51,543 nt of DNA from Streptomyces muensis (GTDB lineage Bacteria > Actinomycetota > Actinomycetes > Streptomycetales > Streptomycetaceae): positions 1 to 51,543 of the forward strand of contig NZ_JAKEIP010000037.1 in assembly GCF_021474425.1 (NCBI RefSeq), written 5' to 3'. Shown piece after piece: positions 38,475-47,212 of this stretch; position 1 is the stretch's first letter; each line of letters begins with the position of its first letter. Under the pieces are notes generated by a model. The model was given only the letters and a program-made list of their open reading frames with translations, had not been told where the DNA came from and searched no databases. The translations under genes were made by a program, and so were the position numbers.

Positions 38475-40051
38475 CCAGCACCCTGCAGCCGGCCACCACG
38501 ACCGAGGCGGTGACCAAGCGCCCGGGCCGTTGGCTCGCGCTGTCCGTCCTCGTGCTCGCCGTGCTGCTGGTGGCCGTCGACGCGACCGTCCTCGGCCTCG
38601 CGACCCCCTACATCAGCGAGGACCTGAAGCCCTCCGGCACCCAGCTCCTGTGGATCGGCGACGTCTACTCCTTCGTGATCGCCGGTCTGCTCGTCTCGAT
38701 GGGCAGCCTCGGCGACCGAATAGGCCGCAAGCGGATCCTGCTCGTCGGCGCCACGGCGTTCGGCGCGATATCCGTGCTCAACGCCTACGCGACGACCCCG
38801 GAGCTGATGATCGTCGCCCGGGCGCTGCTGGGTGTCGCCGGCGCGACGCTGATGCCGGCGACCCTCGCCCTGATCCGTAACCTCTTCCACGACCCGCGTG
38901 AACGCAGCCTCGCCATCGGCATCTGGGGTGCGACCGCCTCCGCCGGTACCGCCGTCGGCCCGATCGCCGGTGGCTTCCTGCTCGAACACTTCTGGTGGGG
39001 CTCGGTCTTCCTGATCAACCTGCCGGTGATGGTCGTCCTCGTCCTCGTCGGCATCAAGCTGCTGCCCGAGTCACGCGACCCGAGCCCCGGCCCCTGGGAC
39101 ATGACCAGCGTCGCCCTGTCCCTCGTCGGCATGATCGGTGTCGTGTACGCCGTCAAGGAAGCGGCCGCTCACGGCTTCACCTGGGCCACGCTCGCCGCCG
39201 GCCTGGCCGGCGCGGCCGCGCTGTACGGCTTCGTGCGCCGCCAGCTCACGCTGCCGTCCCCACTGCTGGACATGCGGCTGTTCCGGCACCGTGGCTTCAG
39301 CGGCGCGGTGCTGGCCGACCTGCTGACCATCCTCGGCCTGTCCGGCCTGGTCTTCTTCCTCTCCCAGTTCCTGCAACTCGTGCAGGGCAGGGGCCCGTTG
39401 GAGGCGGGTCTTGCCGAACTGCCCGCCGCGATCGGCGCGGTCGTGGCCGGACTCATCGCCGGTCGCGTGGCCCGCCGCTACTCGGTGCGCGCCGTGGTCT
39501 CCGGCGGCCTCGCGGCGATCGGCCTCGCCCTGGCCGCGCTCACGGTCATCGACCGCTCGACGGGCTACCCCCTGCTCGGCGCCGCCCTCCTGGTCGTCGG
39601 CGTCGGCGCCGGCTTCTCCTTCACGGTCACCTCCGACGTGATCCTCTCCTCCGTACCGAAGGAGCAGGCAGGCGCGGCCTCGGCGGTGTCGGAGACGGCG
39701 TACGAACTGGGCGCGGCGCTCGGCATCGCGGTGCTCGGCTCGATCGTGACGGGCGTCTACCGCGACTTCACGGGCCCGGCAGGCACTCCGGCCGAGGCCC
39801 ACGAATCTCTGGGCGGCGCGGTGGAGGCGGCGGCACACCTGCCCGCCCCCACGTCCGAGGCCCTGCTCGACGCCGCCCGCCAGTCCTTCGTGGACGGCCT
39901 CGCACTGGCATCGGGCGTGGGCGCGGTTGTCCTGCTCACTGCGGCAGTGGCAGCGTGGTTCATGCTGCGAGACCAACGGCTGGACAGCTTGCCTCAGGGG
40001 CGCGGGGAACTGCGCGATCAACCACAGCGGACCCGCAGCCGCCGTACCTGA
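38471..40051 (+). CDS. DHA2-type 14-helix MFS drug efflux transporter
   Basis: 526 residues, QacA/EmrB-like. Motif C-like region and motif A GSLGDRIGRKRILL; motif D1 VLLVAVDATVLGLATPYI; fourteen hydrophobic stretches. Exports cationic drugs or antibiotics by proton antiport. The last about 20 codons after WFMLRDQRLDS are encoded by dispersed repeat copy F, so that tail is probably dispensable. Confidence 0.92.
   Translation: MTSTLQPATTTEAVTKRPGRWLALSVLVLAVLLVAVDATVLGLATPYISEDLKPSGTQLLWIGDVYSFVIAGLLVSMGSLGDRIGRKRILLVGATAFGAISVLNAYATTPELMIVARALLGVAGATLMPATLALIRNLFHDPRERSLAIGIWGATASAGTAVGPIAGGFLLEHFWWGSVFLINLPVMVVLVLVGIKLLPESRDPSPGPWDMTSVALSLVGMIGVVYAVKEAAAHGFTWATLAAGLAGAAALYGFVRRQLTLPSPLLDMRLFRHRGFSGAVLADLLTILGLSGLVFFLSQFLQLVQGRGPLEAGLAELPAAIGAVVAGLIAGRVARRYSVRAVVSGGLAAIGLALAALTVIDRSTGYPLLGAALLVVGVGAGFSFTVTSDVILSSVPKEQAGAASAVSETAYELGAALGIAVLGSIVTGVYRDFTGPAGTPAEAHESLGGAVEAAAHLPAPTSEALLDAARQSFVDGLALASGVGAVVLLTAAVAAWFMLRDQRLDSLPQGRGELRDQPQRTRSRRT
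39996..40047 (+). repeat. Dispersed 3'-end repeat, copy F (short form)
   Basis: Exact forward core at 39997-40016, then a diverged GATCAACCACAGCGGACCCGCAG arm, lying inside the MFS gene before its stop at 40049-40051. Confidence 0.85.
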
Positions 40052-40066
40052 GAACCCGAACGGTGC

Positions 40067-40741
40067 TTACGCGGCTTCTTTCGCCTTGCTGGCGTACATG
40101 TCCACGTACTCCTGCCCGGACAGCCGCATGACCTCGGTCATCACAGAGTCCGTCACGGCCCGCAGCACATACCGGTCCCGGTCCATCCCCTCGTAACGGG
40201 AGAACTCCATCGCCTCACCAAAGCGAACCGTGACCTTACGAGGCCGCGGCATCCCCGCCCCACCCGGCTGAATCTTGTCCGTGCCGATCATGGCGAACGG
40301 CACCACCGGCGCACCGGTCATCAGCGTCAACCGTGCGATCCCGGTGCGCCCCCGGTACAGCCGCCCGTCGGGCGACCGCGTGCCCTCGGGGTAGATGCCG
40401 AAGACCTTGCCCTCCTCCAGGATCCGGCGCCCGGTCATCAGCGCCGCGACCCCGCCCCGGCCGCCGTCCCGGTCGACCGGGATCATGCCGACCCCGGTGA
40501 AGAACCAGGCCATCGCACGACCCTTGAAGCCCTTGCCGGTGACGTACTCGTCCTTGCCGATGAAGAAGACCTGACGGTCGCAGACCAGCGGCAGGATCAT
40601 CGAGTCGATGAAGGTGAGGTGGTTGCCGGCCAGGATGACCGGACCGTCGCCCGGGATGTGCTCCGCGCCCTCCACCTGTGGGCGGAACATCAGGCGCATG
40701 ATCGGTCCGAGCACTGCCTTGATGAGCGCGAAGCGGGACAA
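40067..40741 (-). CDS. 1-acyl-glycerol-3-phosphate acyltransferase (PlsC family)
   Basis: A 224-residue acyltransferase making phosphatidic acid. The H-x4-D box is in ILAGNHLTFIDS, the EGTR substrate motif in YPEGTRSPDG, and VPFAMIGTDKIQPGG follows. TTG 40741 (SRFALIKAVLGP) is chosen: GGAGGG lies four bases upstream and family similarity starts there. The frame is open further upstream without support. Convergent with the MFS gene. Confidence 0.9.
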   Translation of the reverse strand: MSRFALIKAVLGPIMRLMFRPQVEGAEHIPGDGPVILAGNHLTFIDSMILPLVCDRQVFFIGKDEYVTGKGFKGRAMAWFFTGVGMIPVDRDGGRGGVAALMTGRRILEEGKVFGIYPEGTRSPDGRLYRGRTGIARLTLMTGAPVVPFAMIGTDKIQPGGAGMPRPRKVTVRFGEAMEFSRYEGMDRDRYVLRAVTDSVMTEVMRLSGQEYVDMYASKAKEAA

Positions 40742-41121
40742 CGGGCCCTCCGGGGTCAAGGGGATGGCGAGGGATCTGTACAAGTCTGTGCAGGTGAGGA
40801 CGATACTCGCGGTTCCCGGGGTCCCGCACATCGGGTGCGCCGACTTCACCGAGGCCTTACGCACTGTTGACACAGGTTTACCTGCGGTGACGCGGCGTGG
40901 ACGGCCCGTAACACGCCGGCCACGATGTGACCGACATCGCCCCGAGGGCCTAGCGACGACCTGCCCGCGCCCTCCGGCCGACTCCCGACGGAACGTCACC
41001 TCACCTTTCCCGTACGACATTCAGCGTCACCCGCGAGTTCCGCCGGAGGTCTCCCATCCGTCACGCACGCGCACCTACGATCGGCGCGCACTGAATGAGC
41101 GGACGGTCAGGGAGGGTCCAC
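40742..41121. other. Intergenic region between divergent plsC-like and GDPD genes
   Basis: 380 bp. It holds a TTGACA (40867-40872) followed at once by the dyad CAGGT-TT-ACCTG (40873-40884), with no convincing -10. Near 41095-41121 GGGAGGG serves as the ribosome site of the GDPD gene. I see no supported gene or further structure. Confidence 0.4.
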
Positions 41122-42291
41122 ATGGGAACCCAGGAGAACGAGCAGACGGGCGTCACCGGACGGCGGATGCTTCTCGGCGCGGCCGTGCTCGGCGCGGGCG
41201 GAGCGGTCCTCGGGCTCTCCGGCACGGCGAGAGCGGCGGAGACCCGGCACGGAGGCGGTGGTGGCGGAGTGAAGAGCCTGCCCAAGCCGACGATCATCGG
41301 CCACCGGGGCGCCAGCGGCTACCGGCCCGAGCACACCCTCGGCTCCTACCAGCTGGCCCTCGACATGGGCGCCGACATCGTCGAGGCCGGCGACCTGGTG
41401 CCCACCAGGGACGGCCATCTCGTCTGCCGGCACGAGCCGGAGATCGGCGGCACGACCGATGTCGCGGACCATCCCGAGTTCGCCGACCGCAAGAAGACCA
41501 AGCTCCTCGACGGCGTCTCCACCACCGGCTGGTTCACCGAGGACTTCACGCTCGCCGAGCTGAAGACCCTGCGCGCCACCGAGCGCATCCCTGCCAACCG
41601 CCCGCACAACACCCTCTACAACGGCCGCTGGGAGATCCCCACCTTCGAAGAGGTGCTGCGCTGGCAGGACGAGCAGACCCGGGGGCGCGGCAAGCAGGTC
41701 TGGATCTACCCCGAGCTCAAGCACCCCACCTACTTCCGCAAGCAGGGCCTCGCCCTGGAGGAGCGGGTCGCCAAGGTGCTGCACAAGCACGGCAAGGACC
41801 GGCGGAACTCCCCGGTCATCCTCCAGTCCTTCGAACCGACCAGCGTCCAGCGCCTGAACAAGCTGGTCGACAACCCGCTGGTGGTCCTGCTCTCCGGCGC
41901 GACCAGCCGCCCCTGGGACTTCGTCGAGACGGGTGACCCGCGCACGGTCGCCGACCTGATCAAGCCGGCCGGCCTCAGGGAGATCGCCTCCTACGCCCAG
42001 GGCATCGGCCCCACCCTGGACCTGGTCATCCCCAAGGACGCGAACGGCAACCTCACCGCGCCCACCACGCTGGTGAGCGACGCGCACAAGGTCGGCCTGA
42101 TCCTGCACCCCTACACGATGCGCAACGAGAACCCCTTCCTCCCCACGAACTTCCGCAAGGGCACCGACGCCGACGCCTACGGCGATGTCTTCGGCGCCTA
42201 CCGGACGTACTTCGCGACCGGCATCGACGGTGTCTTCACCGACAACCCCGACACCGGGGTGCTGGCCCGCGAGGACTTCGTCAACAGCTGA
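41122..42291 (+). CDS. Tat-exported glycerophosphodiester phosphodiesterase
   Basis: 389 residues. Twin-arginine signal (TGRRMLLGAAVLGAGG). The GDPD barrel starts IIGHRGASGYRPEHTLGSY with the catalytic His-Arg, then EAGDLVPTRDGHLVCRHE; the second acidic metal ligand position reads E-A-G-D where many homologues have E-x-D. It continues with GVFTDNPDTGVL. Releases glycerol-3-phosphate from lipid or teichoic headgroups outside the cell. ATG 41122 has GGGAGGG seven bases upstream. Confidence 0.92.
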   Translation: MGTQENEQTGVTGRRMLLGAAVLGAGGAVLGLSGTARAAETRHGGGGGGVKSLPKPTIIGHRGASGYRPEHTLGSYQLALDMGADIVEAGDLVPTRDGHLVCRHEPEIGGTTDVADHPEFADRKKTKLLDGVSTTGWFTEDFTLAELKTLRATERIPANRPHNTLYNGRWEIPTFEEVLRWQDEQTRGRGKQVWIYPELKHPTYFRKQGLALEERVAKVLHKHGKDRRNSPVILQSFEPTSVQRLNKLVDNPLVVLLSGATSRPWDFVETGDPRTVADLIKPAGLREIASYAQGIGPTLDLVIPKDANGNLTAPTTLVSDAHKVGLILHPYTMRNENPFLPTNFRKGTDADAYGDVFGAYRTYFATGIDGVFTDNPDTGVLAREDFVNS

Positions 42292-42322
42292 GACCCGCGC
42301 CCCGGTTGGGGTGACTCACGGT

Positions 42323-42348
42323 CGCCCGGGCAACCCTCTGCCCGGGCG
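42323..42348 (+). terminator. Terminator after the GDPD gene
   Basis: A 10-bp perfect stem CGCCCGGGCA / TGCCCGGGCG with a six-base loop, 31 bp after the stop and only 17 bp before the sigma-like gene start. Confidence 0.7.
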
Positions 42349-42365
42349 GCCGCGTCGTGCCGCAT

Positions 42366-42875
42366 ATGACGCACGACCTGGTTGCCGCCCTGCGCCCGCT
42401 GCTCCTCGCGGAGGCCTCCGCCGAGGCCCACGCCGCCGGAACCGAGCCGGGCGACCTGGAACAGGCGGTCTGGCTCCGCCTCCTGGAACGCCTCGACACC
42501 GACGGCCCGCCCCCGGACCCACCGGGCTGGCTGCGCAGGGCCGTCCGCTCCGAGGCCCGCCGCAGCCGCCGTACGACACGACGGGAACGGCCCTACGAGC
42601 ACGAGCCCGCCGCCGACACCGACCGGCACGATCCCGAACACCTCGCCCTGATGGCCGCCCGCCGCCGCGCCCTGCGGGAAGCGGTCCGCCGGCTCCCCGG
42701 CCGCTGCCCCCGGCTCGTCGAGGCCCTCCTCTCCCCGAGGGACCCGACATACCGGGAAATCGCGGGGGAGTTGGGTATCTCACAGGGAAGTCTCGGCCCG
42801 GAACGTTCCAGATGCCTGGGATGTCTGCGCCGATTGCTCACACCGGAGGTTGCGGCCCGCGAAGCGCGGGGATAG
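42366..42875 (+). CDS. Sigma-70-like protein (ECF-type layout)
   Basis: 169 residues. N-terminal region resembles sigma region 2 (DLEQAVWLRLLERL, PGWLRRAVRSEARRSRR). The C-terminal part resembles region 4 with an HTH (RRLPGRCPRLVEALL, TYREIAGELGISQGSLGPERSRCLGCLRRLL). It is short, and no anti-sigma gene is adjacent. I cannot tell whether it binds core polymerase. The start follows the GDPD terminator closely and no ribosome site is visible; GTG 42357 is an alternative. Confidence 0.75.
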   Translation: MTHDLVAALRPLLLAEASAEAHAAGTEPGDLEQAVWLRLLERLDTDGPPPDPPGWLRRAVRSEARRSRRTTRRERPYEHEPAADTDRHDPEHLALMAARRRALREAVRRLPGRCPRLVEALLSPRDPTYREIAGELGISQGSLGPERSRCLGCLRRLLTPEVAAREARG

Positions 42876-42920
42876 GAGTGGGGGACGACAGGCGATCAGG
42901 TGAGCGGGAGGCGTGCGCAC

Positions 42921-43418
42921 ATGGGCATGAGCGTGACCATCTCTGCGGCGACCGAGCAGGACGCGGAGCAGATCTTCAGGTTGCAGTACCTGTGCTTCCA
43001 GAGCGAAGCGGCGCTGTACGGCAACTACCGCATCGACCCGCTCGTCCAAACCCTGGACTCGGTCCGCGCGGAGGTCGCCACGGACTGCGTCTTCGTGGCC
43101 CGGCTCGGCGAGGAGGTGGTCGGCTCGGTCCGCGGCAGCGTCACCGGGGACGGTTCGGCCGCCATCGGCAAGCTCTGCGTCCACCCCCGCCTCCAGGGCC
43201 ACGGCATCGGCGCGAGGCTGCTGCGCGCGGCGGAAGCGGCCCTGGCCGAACAGCGCGGCGCCAAGAGGTTCCGCCTGGAGACCGGCCACCGCAGCGAGGG
43301 CAACCTCCGCCTCTACCGCAAGGTCGGCTACGAAACGGTGGGCACGTCCAAGGGCGCCGACGGCGTCCCGATGGTCGTCCTGGAGAAGGCAGCCGGCGCA
43401 TACGCAACAACAGCGTGA
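42921..43418 (+). CDS. GNAT-family N-acetyltransferase
   Basis: A 165-residue acetyltransferase. Motif A LCVHPRLQGHGIGARLLRAAE; C-terminal GNLRLYRKVGYETVGTSKG. ATG 42921 has GGGAGG nine bases upstream; GTG 42900 is less likely. Substrate unknown. Repeat copy G starts 20 bp after the stop. Confidence 0.88.
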   Translation: MGMSVTISAATEQDAEQIFRLQYLCFQSEAALYGNYRIDPLVQTLDSVRAEVATDCVFVARLGEEVVGSVRGSVTGDGSAAIGKLCVHPRLQGHGIGARLLRAAEAALAEQRGAKRFRLETGHRSEGNLRLYRKVGYETVGTSKGADGVPMVVLEKAAGAYATTA

Positions 43419-43436
43419 CTGCAACCCCCTGCCTTT

Positions 43437-43480
43437 AGGGGCGCGGGGAACTGCGCGACAAGCCACAACGGACCGCATGC
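43437..43480 (+). repeat. Dispersed 3'-end repeat, copy G (short form)
   Basis: Exact forward core at 43438-43457, then ACAAGCCACAACGGA and CCGCATG. It runs straight into the hairpin at 43479-43501. Confidence 0.85.
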
Positions 43481-43501
43481 CGCCTGAAAACCTCAGGCGG
43501 C
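43479..43501. terminator. Bidirectional terminator between convergent genes
   Basis: A 9-bp perfect stem GCCGCCTGA / TCAGGCGGC. The minus-strand arm contains the stop codon of the membrane protein gene ending at 43493. Confidence 0.65.
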
Positions 43502-43921
43502 ATCCCCATGAGGCGCACGCTTGCGCAACCAATACAGCGCGGACAGCGGCAAGAGCACCGGAATGAACACGTACCCCATACCGAAATCGGACCACACGGT
43601 CGCATCGGGGAACGCCGAAGGCTCGACCATGGTCCACGTACCCACAATCAGCACGCCCGCCAACTCGGCCGCGCAGCACACCCGCGCCGCCTTACGGGCC
43701 GTCTCCCCGCCCCGCACCAGCGTGTACGTGATGAACCCGTACACAAGCCCCGCCACCGCCGACAACGAATAAGCAAGCGGCGCCCGGTCGAACTCCGTGG
43801 CGATCTGGTACGCCGACCGCGACACGGCCCCGACGACCATCACGCCGTACAGCCACACCAGCAGAATCCCGGGACCGCCGATCAGCCGCGTCCTGGTGGG
43901 CTCGTCCTCCGACACGGTCAC
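43493..43921 (-). CDS. Small integral membrane protein (second of a coupled pair)
   Basis: 142 residues with four hydrophobic helices (GGPGILLVWLYGVMVVGAVS, LAYSLSAVAGLVYGFITYTL, AAELAGVLIVGTWTMV, MGYVFIPVLLPLSALYWL). I do not recognise the family beyond its being typical of Streptomyces. GTG 43921 is chosen because GGGAGG five bases upstream lies inside the end of the preceding gene, implying translational coupling. Confidence 0.75.
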   Translation of the reverse strand: MTVSEDEPTRTRLIGGPGILLVWLYGVMVVGAVSRSAYQIATEFDRAPLAYSLSAVAGLVYGFITYTLVRGGETARKAARVCCAAELAGVLIVGTWTMVEPSAFPDATVWSDFGMGYVFIPVLLPLSALYWLRKRAPHGDAA

Positions 43922-43922
43922 C

Positions 43923-44282
43923 TCAGCCTCCCCAGATGTCATACAGCCGCACCTCCAGCACGGCCAGCACCACACCGCCGGCGGCAACCGTCACCGAACC
44001 CCACTTGGACCGCTCGGCCAGCGACATGAAGCCCGCGGCCGGAATGCACGCGAACGACCCCAGCAGATACGCCACGAAGATCGTCGTGCCCTGCTCCGGC
44101 TTCTCGCCCCGCGCCAGCAGCACGATCCCGGCCACCAGCTGCACCAGGGCCAGTACCGTCACCACGGCCATCCCGATGAAGTGCCAGTCCTTCGTCGGCT
44201 GGTCACGGTAGGCCGCCCAGCCGCACCAGGCGGCGAGCAACAGCGCGGCGACCCCGGTCGCCAGCGTCAGGGCATCAAACAT
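43923..44282 (-). CDS. Small integral membrane protein (first of a coupled pair)
   Basis: 119 residues, four hydrophobic segments (FDALTLATGVAALLLAAWCG, WHFIGMAVVTVLALVQLVAG, IFVAYLLGSFACIPAAGF, VTVAAGGVVLAVLEVRLY). No known domain recognised. Its last codons contain the ribosome site of the downstream membrane gene, so the two probably form a complex or act together. Divergent from the HAD gene (69-bp gap). Confidence 0.75.
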   Translation of the reverse strand: MFDALTLATGVAALLLAAWCGWAAYRDQPTKDWHFIGMAVVTVLALVQLVAGIVLLARGEKPEQGTTIFVAYLLGSFACIPAAGFMSLAERSKWGSVTVAAGGVVLAVLEVRLYDIWGG

Positions 44283-44351
44283 GCGGCGAGCCTATTACGG
44301 CCCAAAAGGGCTGGTGCGGCCGCCCCCGGACGGCACCGTAGGGTCTGGACC

Positions 44352-44999
44352 ATGACGATCGATGCGCGCGCCCTCCTGTTCGACAACGACGGCACACTGG
44401 TCTCCTCCCTCGCCTCCGTGGACCGCTGCTGGGCACGCTGGGCCGAGGAGTACGGCATCACGGAGGAGTTCGGCAGGGTCGAGCTGCACGGACGTCCGGC
44501 CGTGGAGATAGTCACCGAGCTGCTGCCCGCCGACGTCGTGCCGCAGGCCCTCGCCCGGATCGAGGCGCTGGAGGTCGAGGACGTGCCGAACGGCGGAGTG
44601 CATCTGCTGCCCGGCACCAAGGCCTTCCTCGACTCGCTGCCCGCCGACCGCTGGGCCGTCGTCACCTCCGCCACCCGGCGGCTCGCCGAGGCCCGGCTCG
44701 ACGCCGTCGGCATCCGGCCCAAGACGATGATCGCCGCCGACGACATCACGCGCGGCAAGCCCGACCCCGAGCCCTACCTGCTCGCCGCCCGGCAGCTCGG
44801 CGTCGACCCGGCGCACTGCGTCGTCTTCGAGGACGCCCCCGCCGGTCTCCAGGCCGGTCGCGCCGCCGGGATGACCACCGTGGCGTTCACCACAACCCAC
44901 CAGGCCCATGAGCTCGACGCCGACCATGTGGTGCGGGACCTGTCCGCCCTGTCCGCCCTGGTCACCGACGCCGGCATCGAGATCTCCGTACGCGGCTGA
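44352..44999 (+). CDS. HAD-superfamily sugar-phosphate phosphatase
   Basis: A 215-residue HAD hydrolase. Motif I reads LFDNDGTLVSS (usually DxD-GT), motif II VVTSATRR, and motifs III/IV GKPDPEPYLLAARQL and CVVFEDAPAGLQAG. It resembles glycerol-3-phosphate/2-deoxyglucose-6-phosphate phosphatases; the substrate is not settled. ATG 44352 starts the family N-terminus (TIDARALLFDNDG). Confidence 0.9.
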   Translation: MTIDARALLFDNDGTLVSSLASVDRCWARWAEEYGITEEFGRVELHGRPAVEIVTELLPADVVPQALARIEALEVEDVPNGGVHLLPGTKAFLDSLPADRWAVVTSATRRLAEARLDAVGIRPKTMIAADDITRGKPDPEPYLLAARQLGVDPAHCVVFEDAPAGLQAGRAAGMTTVAFTTTHQAHELDADHVVRDLSALSALVTDAGIEISVRG

Positions 45000-45006
45000 G
45001 AGCTGT

Positions 45007-45037
45007 CCGCCGCTGTCCGGTATGTGGACAGCGGCGG
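45007..45037 (+). terminator. Terminator after the HAD gene
   Basis: A 12-bp perfect stem CCGCCGCTGTCC / GGACAGCGGCGG with a seven-base loop, directly after the stop. Confidence 0.8.
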
Positions 45038-45059
45038 CCGGTAAGGACCGTAGGTCTGG

Positions 45060-45368
45060 TTTACTGATCGCATGACCACGACGAGCTGCCGCACCCTTGC
45101 GACCGAGGCGACCCTGACGCCCGGTGCTCGTTGTATGTGTCGAATGTGCGCCTTCTAGAGGGCCCCCGCACCACCGCTGAGCCTCGCGCCCCGAAGCGAG
45201 AGCCCGCTCATGTCCGCCCGTACGCCCCGCGTAGGTGACTGAGCCGCGCCCCGCGCACACGATTCTCCTCCGGTTCCCTCCGCGTCCCGGAGAACCGTGC
45301 TGCGTTCCGGCTGCCTTCGACCATGAACGCCACGTGCCCGGCGCCCACGACGCGCCGCGCACTCGACA
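45060..45368 (+). promoter_or_regulatory. metNIQ leader: leaderless promoter, uORF and downstream hairpins
   Basis: A -10-like TTTACT (45060-45065) sits seven bases ahead of the uORF ATG, fitting leaderless transcription. After the uORF come a CTCGC/GCGAG hairpin near 45183-45201 and a CGGTT..CTCCG/CGGAG..ACCG stem near 45274-45300, then metN GTG at 45369 with no clear ribosome site. No SAM riboswitch consensus is recognisable. Confidence 0.55.
45072..45158 (+). CDS. Cys/Met-rich leader peptide upstream of metNIQ
   Basis: 28 codons, MTTTSCRTLATEATLTP, then GARCMCRMCAF and stop. Three of the last eight residues are Cys and two are Met. Cys-rich leaderless upstream ORFs are known in mycobacteria to sense cysteine by ribosome stalling and to control downstream sulfur genes. 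The position before a methionine importer suits the same logic: shortage of charged tRNA would stall ribosomes at the CMCRMC stretch and change folding downstream. The ATG coincides with the predicted +1. Confidence 0.7.
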   Translation: MTTTSCRTLATEATLTPGARCMCRMCAF

Positions 45369-46421
45369 GTGACGGAAACCCCAGTGATCACCACCACGGG
45401 CCTGACCAAGGTCTACCGCTCACGCGGCCGTGAGGTCACCGCCCTCGACGGCGTCGATCTCCACGTCCGCGAAGGCGAGGTCTACGGCGTCATCGGCCAG
45501 TCCGGCGCCGGCAAGTCCTCCCTCATCCGCTGCATCAACCTGCTGGAGCGCCCCACCGCCGGCACGGTGACCGTCGCCGGACAGGACCTGACGGCCCTCG
45601 CCGGACGAGGCCCCCGGGCCGGCAGGGAACTCCGGCAGGCCCGCAGCCGTATCGGCATGGTCTTCCAGCACTTCAACCTGCTGTCCTCACGGACCGTCCA
45701 GGACAACGTCGAGCTGCCGCTGGAGATCCTCGGCAAGTCCGGCAAGGAGCGGTCGCGCAAGGCGCTCGAGCTCCTGGACCTGGTGGGTCTCGCGGACAAG
45801 GCCAAGGCCTACCCCGCCCAGCTCTCCGGCGGCCAGAAGCAGCGCGTCGGCATCGCCCGCGCCCTCGCCGGTGACCCCAAGGTGCTGCTGTCCGACGAGG
45901 CCACCAGCGCCCTCGACCCCGAGACCACCCGCTCCATCCTCCAGCTGCTGCGCGACCTGAACCGGCAGCTGGGCCTGACCGTCCTGCTGATCACCCACGA
46001 GATGGACGTCGTGAAGTCGATCTGCGACTCGGCCGCACTCATGGAGAACGGCCGCATCGTCGAGTCCGGCACCGTCAGCGAGCTGCTCGCGACCCCCGGC
46101 TCCGAACTCGCCTCCGCGCTCTTCCCGGTCGGCGGCGAGGCCTCCGCCGACGACCGCACCGTCGTCGACGTGACCTTCCAGGGCGAGGCGGCCACCCAGC
46201 CGGTCATCTCCCAGCTCTCGCGCACCTACAACATCGACATCTCGATCCTCGGCGCCGCCATCGACACCGTCGGCGGCCTCCAGGTCGGCCGGATGCGCAT
46301 CGAACTGCCCGGCCGCTACGAGGACAACGTCGTGCCCATCGGCTTCCTGCGCGAACAGGGCCTGCAGATCGACGTACTGGGCCAGGAGCCCGTTCTGCTG
46401 AAGGAAGGTGCCCAGCTGTGA
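45369..46421 (+). CDS. metN: Methionine ABC importer ATPase
   Basis: A 350-residue ATPase. Walker A GQSGAGKSS, Q-loop FQHFNLL, signature LSGGQKQR, Walker B KVLLSDEAT, H-loop ITHEMD. The C-terminal NIL domain (VDVTFQGEAATQPVISQLSR onward) binds methionine and inhibits transport when the cell is full. GTG 45369 is the family start, with a weak ribosome site, and the stop overlaps metI (GTGA). Confidence 0.96.
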   Translation: MTETPVITTTGLTKVYRSRGREVTALDGVDLHVREGEVYGVIGQSGAGKSSLIRCINLLERPTAGTVTVAGQDLTALAGRGPRAGRELRQARSRIGMVFQHFNLLSSRTVQDNVELPLEILGKSGKERSRKALELLDLVGLADKAKAYPAQLSGGQKQRVGIARALAGDPKVLLSDEATSALDPETTRSILQLLRDLNRQLGLTVLLITHEMDVVKSICDSAALMENGRIVESGTVSELLATPGSELASALFPVGGEASADDRTVVDVTFQGEAATQPVISQLSRTYNIDISILGAAIDTVGGLQVGRMRIELPGRYEDNVVPIGFLREQGLQIDVLGQEPVLLKEGAQL

Positions 46422-47143
46422 CCTGGTCCGAGATGCAGCCCCTGCTGGAGCAGGCGTGTTGGGACACCCTCTACATGGTCGGCTGGTCCACCGTCATCGC
46501 CGTCGTCGGCGGCCTCCCGCTCGGCATCCTGCTCGTCCTCACCGACCGGGGCGGGCTCCTCCAGAACGTCCTGGCCAACAAGGTCATCGGGCAGATCGTG
46601 AACGTCGCCCGTTCGATGCCGTTCATCATCCTGATGGTCGCGCTGATGAGCTTCACGCGCTGGGTCACCGGCACGACCATCGGCCGCGAGGCCGCCATCG
46701 TGCCGCTCGCGATCGGCGCGATCCCGTTCTTCGCGCGCCTTGTCGAGACGGCTGTCCGCGAAGTGGACGGCGGGCTCGTCGAGGCCGTGCAGTCGATGGG
46801 CGGCAACACCTGGACCGTCGTCCGCAAGGTCCTCGTGCCCGAGTCCCTGCCCTCCCTCATCGCCAGCACCACGACCACGATCGTCGCCCTCATCGGCTAC
46901 TCCGCCATGGCCGGCACGGTCGGCGCAGGCGGCCTCGGCGACATCGCCATCCGCTACGGCTACCAGCGCTTCGAGACCGAGCTGATGTGGCTCACCGTCG
47001 CGATCCTCGCCGTCGTGATCTCCCTCATCCAGTTCGCCGGCGACTACGCGGCCCGCTCCCTGCACCGCCGGGGCGGACGCTCCGGCCCCGGGCCGAAGCT
47101 ACGGCTGCTGAAGGCGTCCACGGCGACGACCAAGACCGTCTAG
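46418..47143 (+). CDS. metI: Methionine ABC importer permease
   Basis: 241 residues, five or six helices, with the EAA loop ETAVREVDGGLVEAVQSMGG coupling it to MetN. GTG 46418 overlaps the metN stop. The C-terminal tail after RSLHRRGG is basic. Confidence 0.95.
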   Translation: MTWSEMQPLLEQACWDTLYMVGWSTVIAVVGGLPLGILLVLTDRGGLLQNVLANKVIGQIVNVARSMPFIILMVALMSFTRWVTGTTIGREAAIVPLAIGAIPFFARLVETAVREVDGGLVEAVQSMGGNTWTVVRKVLVPESLPSLIASTTTTIVALIGYSAMAGTVGAGGLGDIAIRYGYQRFETELMWLTVAILAVVISLIQFAGDYAARSLHRRGGRSGPGPKLRLLKASTATTKTV

Positions 47144-47212
47144 GTCCTGCTCCCCCCAGATCTCCCCGTAATACCCCATGGGGATGCACCACCATCAGGA
47201 AAGGCACTTTTC

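Noticed and set aside
45000..45368. SAM riboswitch ahead of metN
   Set aside because: No recognisable SAM aptamer core; the Cys/Met uORF explains the leader better.
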